From Pyrenopolyporus hunteri (taxonomy: Eukaryota; Ascomycota; Sordariomycetes; Xylariales; Hypoxylaceae), in contig CADCXC010000014.1 in the NCBI GenBank assembly GCA_902806595.1, forward strand, positions 1,054,001-1,118,000: 64,000 bases of DNA, read 5' to 3'. Below, piece by piece: positions 35,214-46,586 of the stretch (its first letter is position 1; each line of letters starts with the position of its first letter). The position numbers were made by a program, and so were the translations under genes. The notes below the pieces were generated by a model that saw only the letters and a program-made list of their open reading frames with translations, ran no database searches and was not told the origin of the DNA.

Positions 35214-37730
35214 ATGTCGTCCTTCATTAAATCCGCAAAAGCCTCGAAGAAAGGCGTCCAGTTCCGGCCCAGAGGAGCTGGTTCTGGCGATCGCATCAAA
35301 GAGGTTCTGAATCGCAACCGAATGGATGCTATGGGGCTGAGTCCTACGCCTACCCCGTCTGCTCCGAATAATGCAGCCTCTTCGAATAGACAGCCATGTC
35401 CGAACCCTCATTGTCCCAACCCAGCCGCACCAATCACTGATGGCTTCTGTTCTGCCTGTGGTCGTGAGATCGATAATCTCAATATTGTCGCCGAAGTTCA
35501 GTTTGGCGAGAGTTCATCTGGTGCTGCTGTCGTTCATGGAAGCTTTGTTGGAGCTGATCAAGGGGCTGCCACTAGAAGCCTTGCACCACAGTATAGACGA
35601 CTCGGGGGGAGTCTCACTGATAACCGAGAGAAGACGATCCGTGAAGGTACGTTGAATGCCGGGTGAGTCATGTTGACATAAATGGCTAACATAAACTTCT
35701 AGCAAAAAATATGATGGTTGGCTTTGCACATCAACTCAAGGAGATCCCTCCAAATGCGGTTGATGCTGGCATCCAGATCTTCAAGCTTGTCATGGAGGAG
35801 AATTGGCTTCAAGGCCGAGGTATGGATAAAGTTGTCCCCGTCTGCCTCTACACGGCCTGCCGCAGGGAAGATCGATGTAAGGTTATGCTCATCGACTTTG
35901 CCGAGCTTGTTCACGTAAGTGTCCTTCAACCATACCCTATCACCCTCCGCCTTTTCCTTATTTCATCCGGCTTATGTCGTCTAGGTTAATGTCTACGAAC
36001 TCGGCCATATATTCAAAGACCTCAATAATATCTACTCCTTCCAGAACAATAATGTTAGGTCCATTATTCCGGAGGATTTGATATACCGCTTCTGTTCGAA
36101 GCTCGATTTTGGTGACTTTACCAACAAGGTCGCAGCAGACGCAACTAGGTTATGCCAGAGAATGGGTCGTGATTGGATGGTTATGGGCCGGCGCCCTTCT
36201 GGCATTTGCGGCGCTTGCATTCTCATGGCAGCGCGTATGTGGAACTTCCGCCGTACTGTCCGCGAGGTTGTCTATGTTGTCAAGGTTACGACTCATACGA
36301 TCGAGCAGCGTCTCGACGAATTCACGGTCACTGAGAGTAGCGAACTCTCTATCGAGGATTTCCTGAACCAAGAGTTCCTAGAGTCGCGTCACGACCCCCC
36401 TTCGTTCTACAAAGCGACGCCAGAGTGGCAGGAAAGGATGGAGAGAGAGGGAAGAGTTAAAAAGAGGAAGCGTACCATTGAGGATATTGATGACGACGAC
36501 GACCAGCCTAGCTCCAGTACCGCGACCCCGGCACCAGACGGCACGGTCACCACTTCAAGAGCCTCCACCACAACCCCGGAGATGCCGCCGCCGCCGGTAC
36601 CTCGGCCGCCGCCAGACACTACTAAGATGCGCCAAGTCAATGACTTCTTGCCGAGATCCTTCGATAATACACTAGGGAGGGAACTAGTTCTCCCTTTCGA
36701 CCCCGAGAATGTACCGAAGCTGGTTCGCCGAAAGAGCGCGGATAGGGATGTCACCGATGGTCTAAATGCTGAGGATCCGGAGACGGATCAAGCAGTGGAC
36801 GACTTGGCACAAAGGTATGGCTCTGCTGAAATCCAACAAGATGGCGATATGCAGGAGCAAGAAGAGGAACTAGAAGATGAAGTTCCGGCTCAATCAGGAA
36901 CTCGACGACGTGGTCGTAGGAGAGGACCCGCCGGGCCTGTGCTCACTTTTAATGATGAATGGGAGCGGGACGAGGCCGAGCTGGAGAAGCAGATAAACGA
37001 GGTTATCAACGACCCACATAGCGATGAGCACGGAAAGGCTCTGGCTACGGCCGCACATCTTGCCCACATTAAAGCCGAGTGGGCACGCTCTCTACTTCCA
37101 CAGCGAGAGTTGAAAATGGATGAGGTTATCGACGAAAGCGAGTTTGCTGATGACCCGGAAGTCATGTACTGCAAACTCTCACCCAGCGAGGTGAAAATAA
37201 AGGAGAGCATCTGGATTAACGCGAACAAGGACTGGCTGCGGAAGAAGCAAGAGACTATCTATCGCAAGCAGATGGAGGAGTTGGGCCCTCCGAAACGAAA
37301 GCGCAATCGGACAAAGAAACCACGAATTGGCGAAGGCCAAGTAACGCCGGCTTCAACCCCTGGTGAGGCAGCGATCGAAGCGCTGAAGAAGCGGAATACC
37401 TACTCGAAGCGAATCAATTACGACGCCATTGAGAATCTCTTCGCAAGTAAAAAGGACCGCGGACCAGGATCAGTGGCGTCTCGCAACGACAGCGAGACAG
37501 CCAGCCGTGCCAACAGCGTGGTTAACGCCAACGGCAACGCAACGTCCAACGAAGCTAACAATGACGAGGGCGTTGAGGATGAAAATGAAGAGGCAGAGGA
37601 AGAGCAAGTTGTTGAAGAAACGTACGACGATGACTACTACGACGATCATGAGCAGCCTGCCTATGACGGGGCAGGATATGACGATGGAGATTATGGCGGA
37701 GACGACTACGGCGAAGAAGAGTACTACTAG
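35214..37730 (+). CDS. BRF1: TFIIIB subunit Brf1 (TFIIB-related factor of RNA polymerase III), 3 exons
   Basis: Spliced CDS: 35214-35646, 35703-35914, 35985-37730, giving 796 aa; introns of 56 and 70 bp are GT-AG and join in frame. A zinc ribbon lies at residues 62-82 (CPNPHC then CSAC; Cys 62, 67, 79, 82). Two cyclin-like repeats follow: about 150-215 (QLKEIPPNAVDAG to VPVCLYTACRRED) and about 245-335 (ATRLCQRMGRDWMVMGRRPS, GICGACILMAARMWNF). The C-terminal Brf1-specific homology region (about 535-645) includes WERDEAELEKQINEV and WLRKKQETIYRKQ, which binds TBP and Bdp1 in the family. The tail is acidic and tyrosine-rich (DDYYDDHEQ). The protein recruits Pol III to tRNA and 5S promoters. The first 60 residues before the ribbon are basic and Pro/Ser-rich. 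It is convergent with sec11. Confidence 0.95.
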
Positions 37731-38392
37731 TACGGCACTATTCCCACGAAGAGCTACCTTAGCTTGTGTGTATAAGGATACGCAAGCCGTGCATTGTTGA
37801 CAATGCTGAAACCGGCTGTGCGCAATATTTCCCGTCGCAGACTTGGCCTCGATAGATGCTCCATCGATGGGCAATGTTTGTGTTACTCGGGATTCGAGTG
37901 AGGGCGAAGAACAAGCCGGCGCCATGTATATTACGAGGTCAAGGTCGAGGTCAAGGTCAAGATGATCAGGACATACCCATAGAGAGGTGTCTTCACGGAA
38001 TTGCATTGGTGTATTTTCCCCCGAGGTTAGTTAGCCTTTAATGGTTGTAAAGGGAGTTGAGCAGTCTGGGCATAGGAGGGGGGAGCATTCAAGGTTACAA
38101 TTGTATCCTACGAGGAGTCTCATGTATCATTAGCTCTTCAAGCTTAGGTACCTACCCACTTAAGTACTCCATGTGTTAGTTCAATCCTCATATCAATGCG
38201 GATGATGATGAGATTTGCCGAGTAACAGTCGCTTTACGTGAACACCTCCAAACCCTTGTAGGTCAATGGGCCAATGGTAAGCAGTTTGATTCGCAAAGAT
38301 ACCAAATCCTCTAAAACGAGACCAAGGACAAAGATGATTTTTCCAGACGCCCGCCCCTTTTTTTCTTCTTATCTTCCTTTCTCCCCCTCTTT
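37731..38392. other. Spacer between convergent brf1 and sec11
   Basis: 662 bp of 3' flanks. It holds a hexamer-based direct repeat (GGTCAAGGTCGAGGTCAAGG region, 37939-37963) and one TAGGTACCTACC motif at about 38147. No gene is seen. Confidence 0.55.
37939..37963 (+). repeat. GGTCAA hexamer tandem repeat
   Basis: Four near-perfect GGTC(A/G)A units in tandem in the brf1/sec11 3' spacer. Confidence 0.75.
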
Positions 38393-39028
38393 CTATTCCC
38401 GCTGCAAAACGACCAGCAAGCCCATGATACCCAGCATAACGGTCTTAAGCCAGGGGTGCTCGCTGAGCATGATGGTGACGTAGCCGACGAAGGGGATGTA
38501 TCCGACGACGCTGCCGATGATGTCCTTGCGCTCGAGGTAGTCCTGGCCGCGGGCGTAGAGCTCGGTGTCGTCGGCGGCGTTGTTGTCGCCCTTGGTCAAC
38601 AGGCGGGCGTGGGGCCCCGTCCCGAACTTGCGCACCACCCGGTGCACGATCGGGATCTCCTTGTCCCGCACGTTGTACACGACCACCTCGCCCACGTCCG
38701 TCTCCGCGCGCAGGTTCCGGTTCCAGAGGAAGAGCAGGTCGCCTCGTTGGAAGGCGGGTTCCATCGACCCCGATAGCACTACGACGATGGGCGACGGCGA
38801 GTCTGCGACTACTGAGAGGCCCTTCCACATCTGTTTTCGGTGCCATGGGTTAGTTTGGGTACGGTATGGTTATGAGGCCTATAGAGGAAGCACGCGATAC
38901 GCGACGCAACACAGGCAGCAAGCAGATAGGCGCATAGGCAGACGCACCATGAACGCGGTAGACAGGATCAAGCCGAAGTTCAGCAGCTGGGCGGCAGCTT
39001 GCCGGGGGTTTTGAAGGCCGGACAGCAT
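38393..39028 (-). CDS. SEC11: Signal peptidase complex catalytic subunit Sec11, 2 exons
   Basis: Spliced minus-strand CDS: exon 1 38948-39028 (27 codons, MLSGLQNPRQAAAQLLNFG start), a 117-bp GTGCGT-CAG intron, exon 2 38393-38830; 172 aa, a typical Sec11 length. The N-terminal membrane segment spans about residues 14-33. The S26 serine-peptidase signature follows: SGSMEPAF (catalytic Ser49), PIVHRVV (His90), and KGDNNAADD (Asp109/Asp115), the Ser-His-Asp arrangement of the ER-type enzyme. A second hydrophobic segment lies at the C-terminus (VMLGIMGLLVVL). It cleaves signal peptides of secretory proteins in the ER membrane. Exon 2 is strongly GC-rich at third positions, like the E2 gene. Its promoter side faces AT block 2, 305 bp away. 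Confidence 0.95.
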
Positions 39029-39333
39029 GTTTTCCCCTTCTTCCTTATTTTCTCTTTCTATCTCTTTCTCTCTTTTTAAAATTCTTCTGTATATTCTTAT
39101 CGCGATTATGTTCGGTAGGGTATCTTCGTTTGGATTGCTGGCCTCGAAGGTTTGGAGGCCAGCTGGAAAGGAAGGAGACCGGTGCGATGGAGCTGCGAAC
39201 GAGACAAGGTTCGGTACAAAGCTCCCAAGTTGAAAGTGGCCTCAACTCGGGTTATCCGCGCTATCGATAAGCGCCGGCTGTTTCGAGTAATCCTCGGGCC
39301 GCAGACAGCTGGATACCCTAGCCCAAATGCCCG
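39029..39333. promoter_or_regulatory. Short promoter region of sec11 ending at AT block 2
   Basis: 305 bp lie between the sec11 start and the next AT-rich boundary. A CT-rich run (about 39033-39080 on the plus strand, so AG-rich on the gene strand) lies immediately upstream. No specific element is claimed. Confidence 0.45.
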
Positions 39334-39354
39334 AAACCGTTAAACCGTCAAAAC
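39334..39354 (+). repeat. Block-end sequence matching the AT block 1 terminus
   Basis: AACCGTTAAACCGTCAAAAC compared with AACCGCTAACCCGTTAAAAC at 14818: 17 of 20 identical, in the same position at the island/AT-block junction and in the same orientation. The second conserved block (ATGACATAAG) is not recognisable here. Confidence 0.6.
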
Positions 39355-40177
39355 TTATAATTTTATAATTTAATTATATAATCTATATAAAATATATATT
39401 ACGTCTTTATTATATAGTTAACGTTAACCGTTATTATAATAATTAATAAATTTTAACGTTATTTATTATTATAATTATAATATATTTTAACGTTATTTTT
39501 TATTATAATTATAATAAATTTAAAAGTTATTTTATTATAATTTTAAATATTAAAATATAATTCGAATTAATAATTTAATTAATTTATTTACGAAATTATC
39601 CTACGATATTATTATTAAACTTTAACGTTTAAATTATTTAATTTAATTTATTATAATAAATAATTATATTTTAAAATTTTTAATCGTTTTAAACGTAATA
39701 TTTAAAATATATTATTATTAAATAATTTATTTATCGTCGATATATATTGATAATAAAATAAAAACTACTTTAAATATATCGACCGATTTAATATATTTAA
39801 ATACGTTTATTAAATATAATTAAAATAATAATTTATTAAATCGATATTAAATTTAATATATATTAAATCGATACGAATATTTACTTTTATTATTATTATA
39901 ATAATATTTTACGTAAACGTTATAAAAATAATTAAATACGATAATATAATATCGAAAAAAATTTTATTTTATTTTATAATTTGTATAAATATATTTCGAA
40001 AGTAAAACGATATTAATTATTATAACGTAAACGGTTAAAATTTATTAAAAATCGATTTAATTAAAATAATTTAATTAAAATTTATTTTTATAATTATTAA
40101 TTAACGATTAATATTATATAAATTTTAATTTATAATATTTTTAACTTTAATTATAAATATAATTATTAAGGAATAAA

Positions 40178-40447
40178 TGTTAAATAATAAAGGGTTATTA
40201 ATTAATAAATCGAAGGGAAAATATTAAACGATCGTTTAATGTAAAAATTACGAAAAGAGGTTATATTTATTATGTTTATTTATATAGAAGTGTAATTAAT
40301 TAATTTTACATTAATCGGTATTTATATATCGTTTTAAAGTGTATGTTTTAAGTTTTCGTTGTTTAAAGCGATAAGGTATTTAATAAGGGTATATTTATCG
40401 TTGTTATCGTTACGGTGGATTTTTTAATATAAAGTTATATAGTTATA
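40178..40447 (-). repeat. LTR (3' LTR in element sense) of the copia-like element
   Basis: 270 bp, aligned without gaps to 46317-46586. About 30 differences, all A/G or C/T transitions. Preceded by ATAAA. Confidence 0.85.
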
Positions 40448-41289
40448 TTAGTAATTTTTTCTTTTCGTAGTTTTTTTTTTTTTTTAATTATTAATAATAA
40501 TAAATTTTTTTTTTTTTATTTTTTTACTTATTTTTATAATTTTATCGTAATATTATTTATATTAATAAACGTTTTTAACGTTTTATTAATATTATTTTTC
40601 GTTATAGTGTCGATAAGGTTATTTTTTTTTATGAATTTATTTAATTTTCGTTATTTTTTATTTTTTGTACGATTATCGAAGTAATATAATATCGATTATA
40701 AGTTTTTTTTTTTTCGTGGTGTTTAGTTTAATTAAATATTCGTAAAGTAAGTAGAAATTAATATAAATAATAATAAAGAGATTTAAATAATTTAATTTTT
40801 TATTAATTAACGAAATCGTCGTTTTAAAAATTATTATTATATTTACGTTATATATTATAACGTAAATTTCGCTTATTAAGACGTTTCGTATAACGCGTTT
40901 TAATTTAATCGAATTTTAATGAATGATATTATTTTTAATATTAAAAAATAATTTCGAAAGTATTTTATTTACGATAAATATAGTATATTCGATTTAAAAA
41001 TTTAAATTTTTATTATTTGTAAATAATTCGTCGATAAAAACGAATAATTTAATAGTTTTTAAGTTTAAAGGTACGAATCGTAATTTTCGATCGATATTTA
41101 CCTTTTATTAATTAAATCGTTTATTAAATTTCGTAATTTCGATAATTTCGGGTTTATGGTATTAAGTTATTTCAAATATATTATACGTAATTTTAAGTTA
41201 ATAAATCGATGCGATATATGTTTTATAGGTACGTTATTATACGTATTAATGCGTTATATCGTTAACATCGATTTTAATAGAAGTAATTT

Positions 41290-43230
41290 TTTTTCTTTAA
41301 TTTTTTTAACGTAAGTAAATTATTTCGTTAATTTTTATAATAATAATATATTCGTTAAAAATGATCGGGTAATTTATAGTTAAATATTTTTTTAATTTAA
41401 TTAAAAGTTTTATTTTTTTTTATTTTTAATTTTTTATTTAATCGAATATTTTATCGAATAATTCGAAGGTATTATTAATTTATATATTTATTAATTCGAA
41501 ACGATTAATCGATTTTAATATTAATAAATATAAATTATACGTAGATATAATTATTTAAAAATTTTTTTTATGATATTTAAAATATATAGTTTATTAATAT
41601 ATATTAATTTTTATTATATTATATAAAGGTTTTACGATTATTATAATTATATTAAAAAAGTATTTAAGTATAAAAATAAAAAGTAATCGAATTAAAACGA
41701 TACGATTTAATTTTAACTTTAATTATATATAAATTTATATAATATCGCGTAATTAAACTTTTATTTTTTTTTTTATAAAAGTAAGTGTTAATGTTATAAT
41801 TATTCGTTAATTTAATTATTATATAATCGGTAATTATATTAATATTATTTTTTTACTTTCGTCGTTATAATTTTAAATAATAAGTTTAAATTTTTCGAAA
41901 AAATATAGGGTATTTTTTCCTTTAATTTTTCGAACGATATGGAAGTTAAATAATTAAATATCGTAAAATTTAACGGGATCGTATTTTTTAAACGAAAATA
42001 CGTTTTTATCGATAAGTTTTTTAATTTTTTTCGTATTTAATTTTTTAAAAGGTTTTTTTAAGGGTTGTAATTTTTTTTTTTTTACGTAATTAAACGGTTA
42101 AAAGTTAATTTTCGCGTTTTTTCGTAGTTATATAAGTAACGTTAATTTTTAATTTATTTTTATTATCGAATAATTTTTTACGTTTTTGTTTTTAAATTTT
42201 AAGTAAGTTTTTTAATGGTACGTATATTTTATTATCGTCGTTTTTTTATTAATTGGGATTAAAATCGAATTTTATAATCGAAGTAAACTTTAATACGTTA
42301 ATTATCGTATTACGATTATACGGTTTAACGATTATTATACGAAAATTAACGAGTTTATTATTTATTTTAACGATATACGTTTCGCCGTTTTTAACGATTA
42401 ACGTATATAAGTTTTTTTAATTGTTTTTTTCGCGGTAAATACGTATTTTTAATTATAATAGTAGATTTAACGTATCGAATATATTCGAATTATTTTTTAT
42501 ATTAAAAGTATCGATTATTTATCGTTTCGTTTTAACTTTATTTATTTTAATTATAATTTTTTTAATCGTCGTTTTTTTAGTTTTTAAAGATGGTATTATA
42601 AGTAAATTATCGATTAATTATAAATATGCGTTAAATATTAATAACGTAAGTATTAATTTATTAAATTTTACGGTGTCGTTAATAATTTTTATAATTATTT
42701 ATAATATATATTCGAATTTTACGTTAAGTAAATTTTTAAATATAATTTTAAAAGTTCGTCGTAACGATTTATAATATCGTTTTAATTTATTTATCGAATT
42801 ATAAAATTTAACGGGCATTTTTTTAATTATAATGTTTAAAGTTTTAATATTAGTCGTAAATTTGTTAATAATAAAGTTTTTTTCGACATCGTAAATAATA
42901 TCGTCGAATAGACTTAAATAGGTATTAATTTATATTATTTATAATATATTTTAAATATATTTTATTATTATATTTTTTAAAAATTTCGTAGTTTAATATG
43001 TCGTAATTTAATTAATAATATAAAATATTAATTTCGTATTAATATATATTACATCGACGAATATATTATAGTTAAAGTCGACGTTATTTTTAATAGTAAA
43101 TTTAAATCGTTTTAATCGGTTATTATATATTTAATATTAATGGTAATATTTGTTAATTTTATTAATTAAAATTTTATCGAGGTTATTATATTTTATTTTA
43201 ATAAATAAACGGTATAATTTATTTATTATA
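41290..43230 (-). pseudogene. Degenerate pol (integrase and downstream pol) of the copia-like element
   Basis: Minus-strand reading, as it stands, gives RFKFTIKNNVDFNY around 43065-43110, KKMPVKFYNSINKLKRYY around 42765-42820 and YLTINYPIIFNEYI around 41345-41390, interrupted by many stops. The first two match the pattern of integrase-region motifs in fungal copia-type polyproteins, and the third a segment found downstream of their reverse transcriptase; this is from memory of the family, not a search. Replaced residues are those expected when C:G pairs become T:A. It encodes nothing functional now. Confidence 0.65.
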
Positions 43231-46200
43231 AGGTGATTAAATCGTCGATAAATTTAACGAAGTTCGATTTTCGTAAAGTAATAGTAAATAATTATAAAAT
43301 TATAATCGTTAAATAAAAATTATAAGTGTTTTTATTTACGGACGATAGGGTATTTTTTATTTTTATATGTAAATACGTTTTTAATGTTATTAAAATATAT
43401 GTTAAAACGGTTTATATTTTTAAGATATAATAAAAACAGCGTGTTTAATAATATAATTTAAAACGTAATAAATTTAAACGGTGTAGATACGTAAATAGTG
43501 TTTAAATTTTATTATTTTACGTTATCGTTAAATCGAATAATATAACGTTTTATTATTTCGATATTTAAAAATATATATAGATATAATCGTTATAAAATTT
43601 TAAATTAAAGTTCGCCGTTAAATGAAATTTCGATTATTTTTATATCCGATATAATATTTTAAAATATATTAACGTATCGATCGTTAAAATAAAACGTAAT
43701 ATCGTATAAAATATCGTAAATCGTAAAGTTAAAAACGTCGGTTACGGTTATTACGTAAAACGCCGTTTAATTTATAAGTATATTTACTACGTTTTAACCG
43801 TTAATTTTGCCGTAAGTAATAAAGTAATAATTTAAAATAACGATCGGTGATTTTTCGTTATTTTTATTATTTTTTTAAATATATTAAATATCGTAATTTT
43901 ATTTATCGTCGTTATCGCTATTTTTTCGTACGTCGATTTTTTTATAATCGAGTAAAAATTAATTGTAATTTTCGTTAATATTTTTAAAATCGAAGTTTCG
44001 TTTTTATACGTAACGTCGTTAATTTATACGTTTATTTCGTCGTTTTAAAATAAAGTGTTTTATAGATTAATATCCCGTTTTATTATATATAAAGTATTTT
44101 TTTTAACGTTATAATTTTTTAATACGTTATAAAATTTCGTCGCGTAATCGAAATTAACTTTTATTATTACGATAAATTCGATTAATTTAATATTAATTCG
44201 ATGTTTTTTAATTATAATTTATATTATATAATTTAATACGATGTGTTATATCGACGATAATTTGAAAATTTAAATAAATATTATCGAATGTATTTAATTA
44301 TCGAAAAATTACAACGTAAAAAATAGGATATTTTTATACGGTAGTTACGATATTTTTTTTAAAGTTATAGTCGATTACGTAATTAATGGTTAATTTTTTT
44401 TAAATACGTTAAATTTTTTCGATTAATAATTTCATTTAAATAAGTAAATTTTTATTAAAGTTTTTTTTTATAATTAAAAATATTATCGTTTAATGTTATT
44501 TAGTTATATATATTTATTAATTTTTTAATAAATGAAAATATGTTTTTATACGTTTAATTATATTTTAGAAGGTATAATTTATACCGGTTAATTAATTATA
44601 ATAATATTATTATATTCGTTTTTTTAATATCGTTAAATACGTATTAACGTATATATGTTTTTTAATTTTAATTTTATAATATAAATTTTTAAAGATTTTA
44701 ATTTTTTTATTTATAATATTATATTTATTACCTTTAAATTTATAATTATCGTTATTATATATTTTAACGAAGTCGATAAAGGTACGTAATAAATTAAGGT
44801 TTATTAAATATTAATATATTTATTAAATTAATTATAAACGGTGTAACGGTTATAAATTTCGTTATTATTATAAGAAAATATAACGTTATTAATTGAGTTA
44901 ATATTATAATTATTATAATATCGATTATTATATCGGTTGTTATTAAAAGATAATATAGTGTTATTAATCGATTTATTATTAAAAGATAATAGGGATAATA
45001 AGTTATTATTAATCGAGTTATTATTAAGTCGATTATTATATTATAAAGTTTTAAAGTTATTTCGATAGTTATATTATAATATCTTTTATATCGTTAAATA
45101 TTATAAATATTATTACGATAGTTTTAAAGGTTATTAATTACTTTAATTACGATTAATTTAAAGGTTTTTAATCGATTAAAAAGGTATGTTTTTATTAAAA
45201 TTTTCGTAAAAAAATAAAGTTATTTTTATTAATAAATTCGTTAAATTATTTTTTAATTATTTTTTTAACGGTATTTTTTAAAAATAATAAAAATTTAATA
45301 GCTTTAATTATTTTCGTTAATTTTTTAACGTAGATGTAAACGTTTTTAATGTATACGTTATGTTTTCGTAAATAATCGATTTTTTTAATACGTAGTTATT
45401 TAATTATATATTAAAATTATTTTTCGTTTTAATTACCGAAGTTTTTTTTAAATCGTCGTTATAATCGAATATTAAAAAAATTATTATTATATATTTAAAA
45501 ATATTTTACGAAGTAAATGTTTAAAATTTTTAATTTTATTTTATCGAAGTTAAATTTTTTAAAATTTAAATCCGTATAATTTAAATTAACGAAATCTTTT
45601 TAAATTTTATTTATTTTCGACATTATATAAGTAAATTTTAATTAATTAATAAATTTAATGTTATAATATTTCGTCGAAAATGAAAAAGTTTCTTTTTATT
45701 TATATAAGGAGAAAAATTTTTAATTATAATTATTTAGTAACGGTGATCGATATAAAGGGGATAAAATAAAATAAAAGAAAATAATAAATAAATCGATTTA
45801 AAAGTTTTTTCGCAAATAATCGAACCGTTAACGTATATACGCCCCGGGTTTAATTAATCGAAAATAAAAATTTATAAAAGTTAAAATAATCGTTTTCGTA
45901 TTCGATTAATTATTATTAACGTAAAACGTTTCGAATGGTTAATTAAATACGATAATAAGGTTTTTCGTGCGTAATAAACGTAAATTTATTAACGTTTTTT
46001 TATATATCGTATACGAATATTACTTAATATATTACGTGCGATATATTACGCTTCGAGATTTTTAAAGTAATACGGTTAATTTTATATCTTTAAAAGTTAT
46101 TAACGTAAAACGCCCCGAGTTTTTAAAAGTGGTTTAATAATTAATCGCTTTTTTTTATTAAAATTTATTCGTTCGATTAAATTTTAATGTTTTTTTAAAC

Positions 46201-46316
46201 TAAACTATAATAAAATAAATAATCTTTTCGTATTTTAAATTTTTTTAAATTCGTAAATTTCCTTTTAATAAAAATTTTATTATTTGTATTTAATTTATTA
46301 ATTAAATATTAATTAA

Positions 46317-46586
46317 TGTTAAATGATAAAAAGTTATTAATTAATAAATCGAAAGGAAAATATTAAGCGATCGTTTAATGTAAAAGTTACGAAAAAAAGT
46401 TATATTTATTATATTTATTTATGTAAAAGTGTAATTAATTAATTTTATATTAATCGATATTTATATATCGTTTTAAAGTATATATTTTAAATCTTCGTTA
46501 TTTAAAGCGACGAGGTATTTAATAAAGGCATATTTACCGTTATTACCGTTACGGTAAATTTTTTAATATAAAACTATATAACCATA
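46317..46586 (-). repeat. LTR (5' LTR in element sense) of the copia-like element
   Basis: 270-bp partner of 40178-40447, followed by ATAAA. The 3' partner keeps more G on the plus strand while this copy keeps more C, so the two LTRs were mutated on different strands. Confidence 0.85.

Larger units (their letters stand above)
40178..46586 (-). mobile_element. Fossil Ty1/copia-like LTR retrotransposon, RIP-inactivated
   Basis: About 6.4 kb flanked by two direct 270-bp LTRs (40178-40447 and 46317-46586) and a matching 5-bp ATAAA on each side (40173-40177, 46587-46591), a plausible target-site duplication. Both LTRs begin TGTTA; the far ends now read ATA, expected from CA after RIP. The sense strand is minus: conceptual translation of the minus strand gives broken stretches resembling fungal copia integrase (about 42690-43230) and the segment following reverse transcriptase (about 41290-41560). 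Every frame is full of stops, so the element is dead. Gag should lie toward 46300; degenerate short repeats at about 44880-45060 fall in that half. Confidence 0.8.
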
